A stretch of DNA of 64,000 bases from the NCBI GenBank assembly GCA_017792365.1, contig CP051229.1, positions 2,790,001 to 2,854,000 on the forward strand. Reading direction: 5' to 3'. This DNA is from Hyphomonas sp. (GTDB lineage: Bacteria > Pseudomonadota > Alphaproteobacteria > Caulobacterales > Hyphomonadaceae). Both the position numbers and the translations under genes were made by a program. The notes under the pieces are model-generated. The model did not search any database, was not told the origin of the DNA, and saw nothing but the letters and a program-made list of their open reading frames with translations. Shown here piece after piece: positions 1-10,294 of the stretch (the stretch's first letter is position 1; each line of letters opens with the position of its first letter).

Positions 1-2
1 TG

Positions 3-497
3 ATCCTTTCGCAGATCGCGCGCGCGTGGCTGCTGAAGGGCGGCCCCGCACGGCTCGAACGGGCGCTTGCAGGCATTCAGCCTTTGTCGGTGATCGCGCT
101 TCTGGCGACACTTATTCTGCTGTTTGCGTTTCAGGGTGAACAGATACTGACGCAGCCGCTGATCATCTTGCTGTTGGCCGCGCCGATCGCATTGCAGACC
201 TACTTCATTTTCGGCCTCGGCTATCTTCTGAACCGCGTCACCGGAGAAGCCCACTGCATCGCCGGGCCCTCGGCGCTGATCGGGGCCAGCAATTTCTTCG
301 AGCTGGCGGTTGCCGCAGCAATCAGCCTTTTCGGCCTGAATTCCGGCGCTGCGCTTGCGACCGTCGTCGGCGTGCTGATCGAAGTGCCGGTCATGCTCAC
401 GCTGGTGGCGATCGTGAACCGGTCGAAGACCTGGTATGAAGCCTCAGGATCGGTCCGTCGCCTCGCTGGTGAAGGCGAGCGCCAAGCGCCTCAGTAG
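3..497 (+). CDS. ACR3-family arsenite efflux permease, C-terminal part (5' end outside window)
   Basis: The reading frame is open from the first bases of the window and ends in TAG, so only about the last 164 residues are present. They hold several hydrophobic helices typical of the inner-membrane BART/ACR3 fold, including the segment GASNFFELAVAAAISLF followed by VGVLIEVPVML, which are hallmarks of ACR3 arsenite/H+ antiporters (family knowledge). The last 20 or so residues are a charged cytoplasmic tail. The protein would pump arsenite out of the cytoplasm. An ars regulator or arsenate reductase would be expected upstream, outside the window. It runs convergently into proA, with 18 bases between the two stops. 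Confidence 0.85.
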   Translation: MLSQIARAWLLKGGPARLERALAGIQPLSVIALLATLILLFAFQGEQILTQPLIILLLAAPIALQTYFIFGLGYLLNRVTGEAHCIAGPSALIGASNFFELAVAAAISLFGLNSGAALATVVGVLIEVPVMLTLVAIVNRSKTWYEASGSVRRLAGEGERQAPQ

Positions 498-515
498 CCG
501 CTGTCGCGTAAGGGA

Positions 516-1805
516 TCAGGCCCGCGTCTGGCCGGCGCCGCGGACCTGGTACTTGAAGATCGTGAGCTGTTCGGCGCCGACCGGGCCGCGGGCGTGGATG
601 CGGCCGGTGGCGATGCCGATCTCGGCGCCCATGCCAAACTCGCCGCCGTCGGCGAACTGGGTCGAGGCGTTGTGCATGACGATGGCGCTGTCGACTTCGG
701 CGAGGAAACGCTGCGCGGCGTCATCGTCCTCGGTGATGATCGATTCCGTGTGCTGCGAGCCGTACTTCGCGATGTGCGCCATCGCGCCGTCGAGATCGTC
801 GACCACGGCGACGGACAGGATCGGCGCGAGATATTCGGTGGTCCAGTCTTCCTCTTTGGCGGGGATCATGGCGTGGATCTCGCGGGCGCGATCATCGCCG
901 CGCAGCTCGCATCCCTTGGCTTCGAGCACGGCGGCGACCTTGGGCAGGAAGCGGGCGGCGATGGACTTGTCGACGAGGAGCGTTTCGGCCGAGCCGCAGA
1001 TGCCGGTGCGGCGCAGCTTGGAGTTGACGACGAGCTCGATCGCTTTTTCTTCGTTGGCGCTTGAATGGACGTAGACGTGGCAGAGACCTTCGAGGTGTCC
1101 GATCACGGGCACGCGCGCTTCTTCCTGTACACGGCCGACGAGGCCTTTGCCGCCGCGCGGGACGACGACATCGACCATGCCCTCAAGCCCGGTGAGGATC
1201 ATGCCGACGGCGGCGCGGTCGCGGGTAGGCACAAGCTGGATGCCGTCGGCGGGGAGGCCGGCGTCTTCAAGGCCCTGCCGCAGGCAGTCCGCGATGGCTT
1301 TGGATGAGTGGAGGCTTTCCGATCCGCCGCGCAGAATGGCGGCGTTGGCGGCGCGGATGCACAGGGCGCCGGCGTCGGCGGTAACGTTGGGGCGGCTCTC
1401 ATAGATGATCGCGATGACGCCGAGGGGGCCGCGCACGCGCGAGATTTCGAGCCCGTTCGGCTGGGTCCACTTCGCGATGACGTCGCCGACGGGATCGGGC
1501 AGCGCCGCGACAGCTTCGAGGCCTTCGGCGACGCCTTCGATGCGCGCATCCGTCAGCTCCAGCCGGTCGAGCATGGCGTCCGACAGGCCTTTCTCGCGCC
1601 CGTACGCCATGTCCTTTTCATTGGCTTCGAGGATCGCGGCGCGGTTCGTCCGCAGACGTTCGGCCATCGCCTTGAGTGCCTTGGTGCGCGCGTCCGGGCC
1701 GGCCTTGGCGAGCTGGGCTGAGGCGGCGCGGGCGCGGCGGCCCATGACGAGCATCTCAGCCGCGAGGGCGGCGTCGGATGAGGAGAGGGGAGCGGCGAGG
1801 GTCAT
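516..1805 (-). CDS. proA: Gamma-glutamyl phosphate reductase
   Basis: Full-length ProA of 429 residues, which is normal for the family. It reduces gamma-glutamyl phosphate to glutamate-5-semialdehyde with NADPH, the second step of proline synthesis, in the cytoplasm. It has the aldehyde-dehydrogenase fold. The segment [11 protein letters not shown] lies in the nucleotide-binding part and [13 protein letters not shown] carries the catalytic Cys. The C-terminal [13 protein letters not shown] is also characteristic. It follows proB after a 60-base gap and is the last gene of the GNAT-obg-GFA-proB-proA run. No frameshift is seen. Confidence 0.96.
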   Translation of the reverse strand: MTLAAPLSSSDAALAAEMLVMGRRARAASAQLAKAGPDARTKALKAMAERLRTNRAAILEANEKDMAYGREKGLSDAMLDRLELTDARIEGVAEGLEAVAALPDPVGDVIAKWTQPNGLEISRVRGPLGVIAIIYESRPNVTADAGALCIRAANAAILRGGSESLHSSKAIADCLRQGLEDAGLPADGIQLVPTRDRAAVGMILTGLEGMVDVVVPRGGKGLVGRVQEEARVPVIGHLEGLCHVYVHSSANEEKAIELVVNSKLRRTGICGSAETLLVDKSIAARFLPKVAAVLEAKGCELRGDDRAREIHAMIPAKEEDWTTEYLAPILSVAVVDDLDGAMAHIAKYGSQHTESIITEDDDAAQRFLAEVDSAIVMHNASTQFADGGEFGMGAEIGIATGRIHARGPVGAEQLTIFKYQVRGAGQTRA

Positions 1806-1865
1806 GACAGGGTGGTCCGGATGTTAGCACGGTAGACGAATAACGCACGAGGCGAGGGCGAGGCC

Positions 1866-3005
1866 TCACGGTTCGGCGAGCACCAGGTCGTCGCGGTGGA
1901 TGAGGGCCGGGCGACCGCGAAAGCCGAGGATGGATTCGATGTCGGCGGATTTTGCGCCGATGAGGCGGACGGCGTCCTCGGCAGAATAAGAGCAGATGCC
2001 GCGCGCGATGATGGCGCCCGTGTCATCGACAACGGCGACGGCGTCGCCGCGATCGAACCGGCCCGAGACCTTGCGCACGCCCGCAGGCAGCAGCGACTTG
2101 CCTGCCTTGAGGGCCTTTGCGGCGCCGTCGTCGATCGTGATCTCACCGGCGGGATTGAGCGCGCCCGCCAGCCACTGGCGTCGTGCGGTTTCGGGCGTGA
2201 CGTCCGGCAGGAACCAGCTGGCGCGGGCGCCGCTGGCGAGCGCATCGAGCGGGCCGCCCTTGCTGGTGGTGTTGGCGCCGAGGGTGATGGCGGTGGCGCA
2301 GCCCGCCGTCATGGCGATGCGCGCGGCTTCGAGCTTGGTCGACATGCCGCCGGAGCCTGTGCCGGTCGCTTCGTTTGCGCCGCCGGCCATGGCGAGGTGC
2401 TCGGACGTGATGCGCCGGATTTCCGGGATGTGCCTGGCGTTGCGGTCATGCGCGGGGTTGGCGTCGTAGAGGCCGTCGACATCGGACAGGAGGACCAGCA
2501 CATCGGCGCCGATCATCTGGGCGACACGGGCGGCGAGCCGGTCATTGTCGCCATAGCGCAGTTCGGCGGTGGCGACGGTGTCGTTCTCGTTGACGATCGG
2601 GATGGCGCCGCGCTCGATCAGCGTTTCCAGCGTGGCGCGGGCGTTGAGCCAGCGGCGGCGGTGTTCGGTGTCGTCGAAGGTGACGAGCGCCTGAGCGACG
2701 GGGAGGCCATGGAGGGCGAGCGCATCCTCCCACGCGCGCATCAGTCGGGGCTGTCCGGCGGCGGCGGCGGCCTGCTTTTCCTCGAGCCTCAGCTTGCCCG
2801 CCTTGAGGCCGAGCGCGCGGCGGCCGAGCGCCACGGCGCCGGAGGTGACGATCACCACCGACTTCTTGTCTGCGTGGAGTTGGGCCGCATCCTGCGCAAT
2901 GCGGCGCAGGCGTTCGGCATGGGCTGCGCCATTGGCCGGATCGATCAGGAGCGATGATCCGACCTTGATGACGATGCGGCGGGCGGAATTGAGGGGCGTG
3001 GTCAT
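1866..3005 (-). CDS. proB: Glutamate 5-kinase
   Basis: A 379-residue ProB with an N-terminal amino-acid kinase domain ([10 protein letters not shown] near the start, NENDTVA and [13 protein letters not shown] in the middle, GTGGM-type glycine loop) and a C-terminal PUA domain (about residues 285-370). It phosphorylates glutamate to gamma-glutamyl phosphate, the first and feedback-regulated step of proline synthesis. The frame stays open upstream to 3269. The ATG at 3005 was chosen because homologous sequence ([13 protein letters not shown]) starts there and because it overlaps the stop of the preceding GFA-type gene as ATGA, implying translational coupling. Confidence 0.95.
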   Translation of the reverse strand: MTTPLNSARRIVIKVGSSLLIDPANGAAHAERLRRIAQDAAQLHADKKSVVIVTSGAVALGRRALGLKAGKLRLEEKQAAAAAGQPRLMRAWEDALALHGLPVAQALVTFDDTEHRRRWLNARATLETLIERGAIPIVNENDTVATAELRYGDNDRLAARVAQMIGADVLVLLSDVDGLYDANPAHDRNARHIPEIRRITSEHLAMAGGANEATGTGSGGMSTKLEAARIAMTAGCATAITLGANTTSKGGPLDALASGARASWFLPDVTPETARRQWLAGALNPAGEITIDDGAAKALKAGKSLLPAGVRKVSGRFDRGDAVAVVDDTGAIIARGICSYSAEDAVRLIGAKSADIESILGFRGRPALIHRDDLVLAEP

Positions 3006-3443
3006 TGTGCTGAAGGCTTCCGGCCCGTGCGCTGCGCGGGGTCGGGGCGGCCCGACCACACGATGTCGAGACCATCGACATGCACCCAGCCAGGCGCGTT
3101 GTCGGTGTAGGACATGTATTGCGGCGCCATGGCGTCGGGGTTGTCGAGCGTGCCGGGCTTGATGTGGAGGACATCCGCAGCGGAGGCAGGGGCATGGAAG
3201 ATGCGCGTGCCGCAGGTCGGGCAGAAGCAGCAATCGACGCTGGCGCCGCTGTCGCCGGGGCGCGACCACGTCTTGAGCTCGCCTGTGAGGTCAAGGTCGT
3301 CGCGGCGCACGCGCAGGCTCATGCCGAAGGCCGAGCCCGACTGCTTGCGACAGCGCAGGCGCAGATCGAGAGGAAGACGGGCTCCGCGGTGATGCGATAC
3401 CGCACGGCGCCGCACTGGCAGCCGCCTTCGAGGGGGAGGGCGG

Positions 3444-3447
<4 letters not shown>
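3002..3447 (-). pseudogene. GFA / CENP-V-like zinc protein, frameshifted
   Basis: Conceptual product of about 147 residues of the GFA family (named after glutathione-dependent formaldehyde-activating enzyme; most members are uncharacterised zinc proteins). The first part from ATG 3447 reads with GGCQCGAVRY, the first zinc Cys pair. The second part, in another frame, has CRKQSGSAFG, then [10 protein letters not shown], the second Cys pair, and HIKPGTLD. The break lies at about 3350-3362, where the usual CxCxxC motif is about four bases short. The gene overlaps the obg stop and the proB start by ATGA junctions on both sides, so it is part of the operon. The frame break may be a real decay or a sequence error; the intact overlaps favour error. 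Confidence 0.7.
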
Positions 3448-5079
<1,632 letters not shown>

Positions 5080-5136
5080 GTTCGTCCCTCTTACCGACCC
5101 TTCGCGGCGCGCTGATCTGGGAACAGGGAGGGAATG

Positions 5137-5160
5137 AAAAGGGAGGCGGTCCGCCTCCCC
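5137..5160 (-). terminator. Rho-independent terminator after rpmA
   Basis: Read on the minus strand, a GC-rich hairpin (GGGAGGCGG paired with CCGCCTCCC, almost no loop) is followed by TTTTC. It lies between the rpmA stop (5226) and the acetyltransferase start (5079), so rplU-rpmA can form its own transcription unit. Confidence 0.6.
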
Positions 5161-5225
5161 TGTTCAAATCTCAGGTTCGGACCGCTTCCTGGGGGAGGCG
5201 ATCCGGATGTCGTGTATCCGTTCGC

Positions 5226-5495
5226 CTATTCGGCTGCCTTGGTTGCCGGGACGACGTCGACGAAGGTGCGGTTGAGTTTACCGCCGCGGAAGGAAACCTT
5301 CCCGTCAATCTTCGCGAAGAGCGTGTGGTCGCGGCCCATGCCGACGTCCCTGCCGGCGTAGTACTTGGTGCCGCGCTGGCGCACGATGATGTTGCCGGCG
5401 ACAACCTGTTCGCCGCCGAATTTCTTCACGCCGAGGAACTTCGGGTTTGAATCGCGACCGTTGCGCGATGAACCGCCTGATTTCTTGTGGGCCAT
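5226..5495 (-). CDS. rpmA: 50S ribosomal protein L27
   Basis: An 89-residue L27 starting [16 protein letters not shown], with the typical basic core [15 protein letters not shown] and C-terminal FVDVVPA. L27 sits near the peptidyl-transferase centre of the large subunit. It begins directly with MAHKKSGG and has no cleavable N-terminal extension of the Firmicute type. The ATG at 5495 is 58 bases downstream of the rplU stop, the usual rplU-rpmA pair. The frame is open further upstream but the homology starts here. Confidence 0.97.
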   Translation of the reverse strand: MAHKKSGGSSRNGRDSNPKFLGVKKFGGEQVVAGNIIVRQRGTKYYAGRDVGMGRDHTLFAKIDGKVSFRGGKLNRTFVDVVPATKAAE

Positions 5496-5553
5496 GAGGT
5501 CCGCTCCGTCGTCCTTTCTGTGGCCGGTAAGGCCAGGTTCGTTTCCAGGCTGT

Positions 5554-6219
5554 TTAGGCCAGGTCTTTGGCTTCCTTGACCAGCTGGTCGTAGGGCACGC
5601 GGCCCTTGAAGATCTCGCCGTCGAGCTCGTCGAACTTCTCCTGCGAGAGGCCGGCGAGTTCGGCATAGGTGTTGAAGCCGGCTTCGTTGAGCTTGGTCGC
5701 GCCCACCTTGCCGATGCCGGTCAGCTTCGTCAGGTCGTCGCCGCCAGCAGCTTTGGCCGCGGGCTTTTCAGCCTTGGCTTCGGCCTTGGGCGCATCGGCC
5801 TTCTTCTCAGCCTTGGGCGCATCGGCGGTCTTGGCTTCGGCTTTCGGGGCGTCAGCCTTCTTGGCTTTCTTCGCCGCAGATTTCGCTTCGCCGGTCGCCT
5901 TTCCCAGCTTCGACGCGATCTCGGTGATGCGGATCACGGTTTCCTGCTGACGATGGCCTTTCTTGCGCATGTAGGTGTTGCGCTGGCGCGTCTTGTAGAT
6001 GGTGATCTTGGCGCCCTTGCGCTGTTCGAGCACTTCGCAGGCGACCTGTGCGCCGCCGACCAGCGGCGCGCCCATTTCGACCGACGAGCCGTCGCCGACC
6101 ATCAGGACATCGCCGAACACGTGGGTGGCACCAGCCTCGACCGGCAGCTTCTCGACGACGAGGATATCGTCCGGAGCGACCCGGTATTGTTTTCCGCCCG
6201 TCTTGATGACCGCGAACAT
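5554..6219 (-). CDS. rplU: 50S ribosomal protein L21 with long C-terminal extension
   Basis: Residues 1 to about 103 are a complete L21 ([18 protein letters not shown] near the N-terminus, [16 protein letters not shown] near the end), a 23S-rRNA-binding protein of the large subunit. About 118 further residues follow. The first stretch is Ala/Lys/Glu-rich with repeats of the type [10 protein letters not shown]. The last 60 or so residues form a compact domain, [19 protein letters not shown], that resembles a helix-hairpin-helix. Total length is 221 against roughly 100 for ordinary L21. Extended L21 proteins are known in alphaproteobacteria; the role of the tail is not known to me. First gene of the rplU-rpmA unit. 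Confidence 0.95.
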   Translation of the reverse strand: MFAVIKTGGKQYRVAPDDILVVEKLPVEAGATHVFGDVLMVGDGSSVEMGAPLVGGAQVACEVLEQRKGAKITIYKTRQRNTYMRKKGHRQQETVIRITEIASKLGKATGEAKSAAKKAKKADAPKAEAKTADAPKAEKKADAPKAEAKAEKPAAKAAGGDDLTKLTGIGKVGATKLNEAGFNTYAELAGLSQEKFDELDGEIFKGRVPYDQLVKEAKDLA

Positions 6220-6738
6220 GGCTTCGTCTCTTTATATATGCGCAACAGCCAGTAAGGCGGCGGCGGTTGAATTCTCAAGGTCGGCGCCATGGTCCCGGGG
6301 CCCGGAAATGGGCCTGAATCAGGTCGGATGCGCCAGAAACTCGCACCGCCCGAGAGGCTCTCACGGGCGGGGAGCGGGCATATAGACGGGATGAGGCCGG
6401 ATTGTCAAACCTCGCGGCGGGTTTTTGGAGCGGTTAACGCGGGGGTCCGGGATGAAAACCGGGCTTCGGGGCCTGGAGGTATAACTTGCCCCCAGGCCGG
6501 TCTGGCAGAGGTGATCAGGACCGGGCGAACCGACCTGGCGGGACCGCTCCCGCGCCCTTAATCCGAAGCCCGTAATCCGGAGCTCGTAATCCGAAACCCT
6601 TAATCTGCGCGGCGGTCGGCATGGTTCAGTCATCAGCCCACGCGCTGTCGCGGAAGGCGCCGTGATCCAGAAGCGCCGCTGCGACGGGTCGCCCAAGCTT
6701 GCACAACCGGCAGCCCTGTTATAGAGCCCGCTTCCTGC
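6220..6738. other. Intergenic region between rplU and tRNA-Ser, with an rplU-side hairpin
   Basis: No convincing gene. It must contain the rplU promoter on the minus strand. A hairpin at 6346-6370 (CCGCCCG paired with CGGGCGG, with an inner GAG/CTC helix) lies about 130 bases upstream of the rplU start. It could be a 5' leader structure or an upstream terminator; I cannot tell which. Further ORFs here are G+C-driven noise. Confidence 0.4.
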
Positions 6739-7148
<410 letters not shown>

Positions 7149-7406
7149 GTGTTCAGCATTGAAATCGCAATCGCGGTAGTAGTCCTTGGACTCGTCCTAG
7201 GCTGGATACTGCCCCGAGTGCTGCTGGTTCTACTCGGGGGCGCGATCGTCACTGGTGTCATCGCGGCAGCGGCCGACGAGTACTCATTAAAATGGGCGGC
7301 TATTACAGCGATCGAACTCGTGCTTGGCCTCGCGCTTGGTTGGAAGCTGGCGAGTTGGATCGGGCCCAAGCGGAAGATCAGTTCGAAGACTGAAACTACT
7401 CCATAG
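7149..7406 (+). CDS. Small two-helix membrane protein, unknown function
   Basis: Predicted product of 85 residues from a GTG start, preceded by GGAGG with a five-base spacer, which decides the start over the longer open frame from 7101. Two hydrophobic segments: IAIAVVVLGLVLGWILP followed closely by VLLVLLGGAIVTGVIAAA, and a later amphipathic/hydrophobic stretch TAIELVLGLALGWKLASWI. The C-terminus is basic (GPKRKISSK). I do not recognise the family. It is the first gene of the island and lies between attL and a partial third copy of the att sequence. Confidence 0.55.
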   Translation: MFSIEIAIAVVVLGLVLGWILPRVLLVLLGGAIVTGVIAAAADEYSLKWAAITAIELVLGLALGWKLASWIGPKRKISSKTETTP

Positions 7407-7419
7407 CGATCGACTCTCT

Positions 7420-7434
7420 CACCCTCTCCGCCAG
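7420..7434 (+). repeat. Partial third copy of the tRNA-Ser end (15 bp)
   Basis: CACCCTCTCCGCCAG at this site is identical to the last 14 bases of the tRNA gene plus one following base. It may mark the junction of an older or tandem insertion between 6829 and 7434. Confidence 0.5.
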
Positions 7435-7495
7435 CGGTGAGGGCATTCCATTATTGCTCCAAAAATCAGAGACTCAAGGCGAGCCTGGGAGGCCG

Positions 7496-7526
7496 TGTAG
7501 GACGTTGCTCTTGCGAATGTAGGACG
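7496..7526 (+). promoter_or_regulatory. Direct repeat TGTAGGACG upstream of the methyltransferase
   Basis: TGTAGGACG occurs at 7496-7504 and 7518-7526, a 22-base period or about two helical turns, roughly 160 bases before the methyltransferase start. This spacing suits a dimeric DNA-binding regulator. No dedicated regulator gene is evident beside it. Confidence 0.4.
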
Positions 7527-7687
7527 ACAATCAGGCGTTACTCAGCGAAAACCGCCGAGAGCCATCTACCCCCACCATAACCCGTCCGGCAGGGACGGTT
7601 CTGGATCGAGCAAGGAGCCGATTCGGGTGGATCTTTCCGGCCAGGCTGCATAGAGTCTGAGATGGGATTCGTACAACGGAGGCAGCT

Positions 7688-9319
7688 TTGGCGTCTAACC
7701 GGAAGCTTCGCGCGATAGACTTGTATTCGGGTGTTGGTGGCTGGTCCCTCGGATTACGGTTGGCCGGCATACAAGTAGTAGCCTCTTATGACATCTGGGG
7801 TGCCGCCAACGAAACCAACTTCAAGAACAATCGACATCAAGCGCAGACGATCGACATTCGCCGTTTGGATGCGGCCGATCTGCCAGCTGCAATTGATCTA
7901 GTGGTAGGAAGTCCCCCATGCACGGAGTTCTCCTACTCCAATCGCGGTGGATCAGGCGACTTGGACGACGGCCTAAAGGATATCGCTAAGTTTCTCTCAG
8001 TCGTTGACCACATAAAGCCAAAAGCTTGGGTGATGGAAAACGTACCCCGAGTGGCAGAAATTATTGACCGCGAGTTGCGTGAAGGTCGGCTCCGATTACG
8101 CGCATTTGGGTACTCAAATGCGTATTTACGACATGGAGCAGTTCGGACTGCCACAACGCCGCCGTAGATGTTTAGCGGGAACATCAATTTTGATTTGCTG
8201 GAAAGCTACCGTAGTCATCAGACGGCTAAGACACTGGGTGATGTCGTCGGTGCGTTGTCCAAAAATCCGATTATCGACCCTAACTATGGTATCACACTCA
8301 AGAGCAGTGAGGTGTCCGACCATGAGATTGAACCCTACCTGAGTGATGAGGAGGTTAGGATCAACCGTGCCTCAAAGATGCTCCACCCCGTCTACAACGC
8401 CATGTCGTTCCCGGACCGGCTAGATCGAAGCGTTAGGACTATCACCGCGACCTGCACGAGGGTGTCGCGAGAAAGCATAGTAATTCGAGGCTCAATCAAC
8501 AGCAAGAAATTACGACGTTTGACACTTCGAGAGCGTGCGACGCTCCAAGGTTTCCCCATAACCTATCAATTCTATGGTTCGACCTATTCTCAAAAACAAA
8601 AGATGATCGGCAACGCCATGCCGCCGGTCTTCACCTACTTGATCGGCAATGCGATCAGAGGCACCTCTGTCGCGCGGCTTAAGCCGATTGCTCATCGCGC
8701 CGCGCAAATTAAATCACCGTCGGACTCTTCGCAGCAAACGCCTCCCGCCGCAGCAAAGAAGCTGTACCCAGCGGATCGTACCTTTCGGTTTGCTATCCCA
8801 AGCTTGCGGTTGAAGAGCGGGGTCAGATTTGAGCTCTCGAACCTGGGTAGCACTGACCGCTCGTGGAGTGTGCAATTCTATTATGGTACATCCAAGGACA
8901 TTCGATCGATCCTGCTGGATCAACATCTGTACAAGCGCTTGATGAAGTCGCTGCCTACCGAGTTGCGGTCAGCAGTTACAACGCATTTGGGGGTTGCTGT
9001 CGACTTCCTAGCCGAAGCAGACTTGAAAAATCTACAAGGTCTGTGGAGCCACCGCCGTCCCGGTGGTACCAGACCCTTCGCTCTTCTCGACATGCTGGAT
9101 TCGGTCGCACGTGAGTTGAGGCAACTGACATCACAAGAGATTCCGGTTGTTGAGGATGTCTTGCGTGAGATTTTGGGTAGTGGGGTCGCAGTTGGTCGCC
9201 AAAAGCTGGAGAGAAACGCGCCGCTTGTCTTGTCGGGGTTGGTTCTGGGTGCCGCCGTAAACGACAAACTCAGTCGGTCGACAGGTGCTCCGGAGTCGAT
9301 CAGCAGAAAACGAGCTTAG
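7688..9319 (+). CDS. C5-cytosine DNA methyltransferase with C-terminal extension (two compensating frame slips)
   Basis: Transfers a methyl group to cytosine in DNA, presumably to protect host DNA from the neighbouring nuclease genes. The TTG start follows GGAGG by five bases. Motif I is DLYSGVGGWS (about residue 11). Motif IV is GSPPCTEFS with the catalytic Cys about residue 78. Motif VI is ENVP, and motif VIII QRRRR reads in a shifted frame. The last two motifs are RERATLQGFP and GNAMPP. The frame slips at about 8107-8111 (an extra base near TTTGGG) and back at about 8177-8179 (a G missing in GCGGG). Correcting both gives about 543 residues. After motif X, about 190 residues follow that are not part of a standard C5 enzyme. 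It is convergent with the nuclease-like gene, with 15 bases between them. Confidence 0.88.
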
Positions 9320-9334
9320 CTACCTCAAAGATGG

Positions 9335-10294
9335 TCACACGGGTACGCATTCATAGCTGGATGGTTTCAGTTCCCATGCCGGTTCTTCGGTTTGGAAAAG
9401 TGCTGCGAAAGGTCCTGGGATTTTTTCTGGCTCATATTGAGAGTCAGAGAGTTTAGAAGACTCGATGATGTAGAGGCAGTATTCTTCGCCGAGCTCCTCT
9501 GCTGTCAGAATTTCGTTGGCGGACCAGAAGAAGCGTCGCTGTCCAACATACGATTTCACCTCAATGAATAGGTCGTGCACCAGAGCGGAGTGGGAGGAAA
9601 AAGACGCAATGTCGTATCCTGCTCCCACATCATCCACGGAGACTCGACGAATTTGTCCATGCAGCGGATGATCTTGGAGTCGACGACGCTCATATTCGAG
9701 CACCCACTCTTCTGCGGCCACTCCACGAGCCTCCATCTCAAGTAATTTTTGCTTGAGTTCGATGGCACTTTGAACGCGCCGCGCCTTACGATTGAAATCG
9801 CGAACGCCCTTGAGAAACAACGCTTTGAAGTCATCGTGCACTTGCCAATAGCGCGCATGAACATCCTTACGAAAACCTATCCCAAACTCGATCACCCAGA
9901 GGCCGAGGCCGTTCAAACTTGCTGGCAGGAGTTTGGAGTCTAGCCAGATGCTGCCATCATCCTTGGCCTGCAGACATTTGCGGATGTTTGCTTCCGTAAG
10001 CGCTTCGGCGACGCGAGTTGCTGTGGAAACACACAAGCGAGCGCGGATGTCCTCAATGTCAAATACACCCGTGATTGAGAGGTGATCGTCGATTGAGGTG
10101 ATGAACCCGAAAGCAACAAGCTGTTGAACAGTATTTACGATGCGGGATACCGAGCTCGGTCGCAGAGCGTGCACATTCTGGACGAACCGAGCACGCTCCA
10201 TCGGCTCGCTCGCTTCACCGAGAACTCTGAGCACCTGTAACGTCTGAATTTCTGAGAGGAGACCGTCACTCGGTCTTGCGATGTTCATAGGCAT
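9335..10294 (-). CDS. Winged-helix / DUF3883 (NOV) nuclease-like protein
   Basis: About 319 residues. The N-terminal 80 or so look like a winged helix (LSEIQTLQVLRVLGEAS, then SSVSRIVNTVQQLVAFGF). The C-terminal third matches the DUF3883/NOV pattern: EEWVLEYERR, then GAGYDIASF, LFIEVKS and FFWSANE. The D...EVK spacing is that of a PD-(D/E)XK nuclease, so DNA cleavage is likely but inferred. The gene overlaps the 3' end of the SNF2 gene. A TTG at 10333 extends the frame, but the ATGs at 10294 or 10288 look better; the start is uncertain. Last gene of the minus-strand run from the ParB-like gene. Confidence 0.75.
   Translation of the reverse strand: MPMNIARPSDGLLSEIQTLQVLRVLGEASEPMERARFVQNVHALRPSSVSRIVNTVQQLVAFGFITSIDDHLSITGVFDIEDIRARLCVSTATRVAEALTEANIRKCLQAKDDGSIWLDSKLLPASLNGLGLWVIEFGIGFRKDVHARYWQVHDDFKALFLKGVRDFNRKARRVQSAIELKQKLLEMEARGVAAEEWVLEYERRRLQDHPLHGQIRRVSVDDVGAGYDIASFSSHSALVHDLFIEVKSYVGQRRFFWSANEILTAEELGEEYCLYIIESSKLSDSQYEPEKIPGPFAALFQTEEPAWELKPSSYECVPV

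Noticed and set aside
3006-3269. N-terminal extension of proB
   Set aside because: The homology starts at the ATG that overlaps the preceding gene's stop; the extension lies inside the GFA gene.
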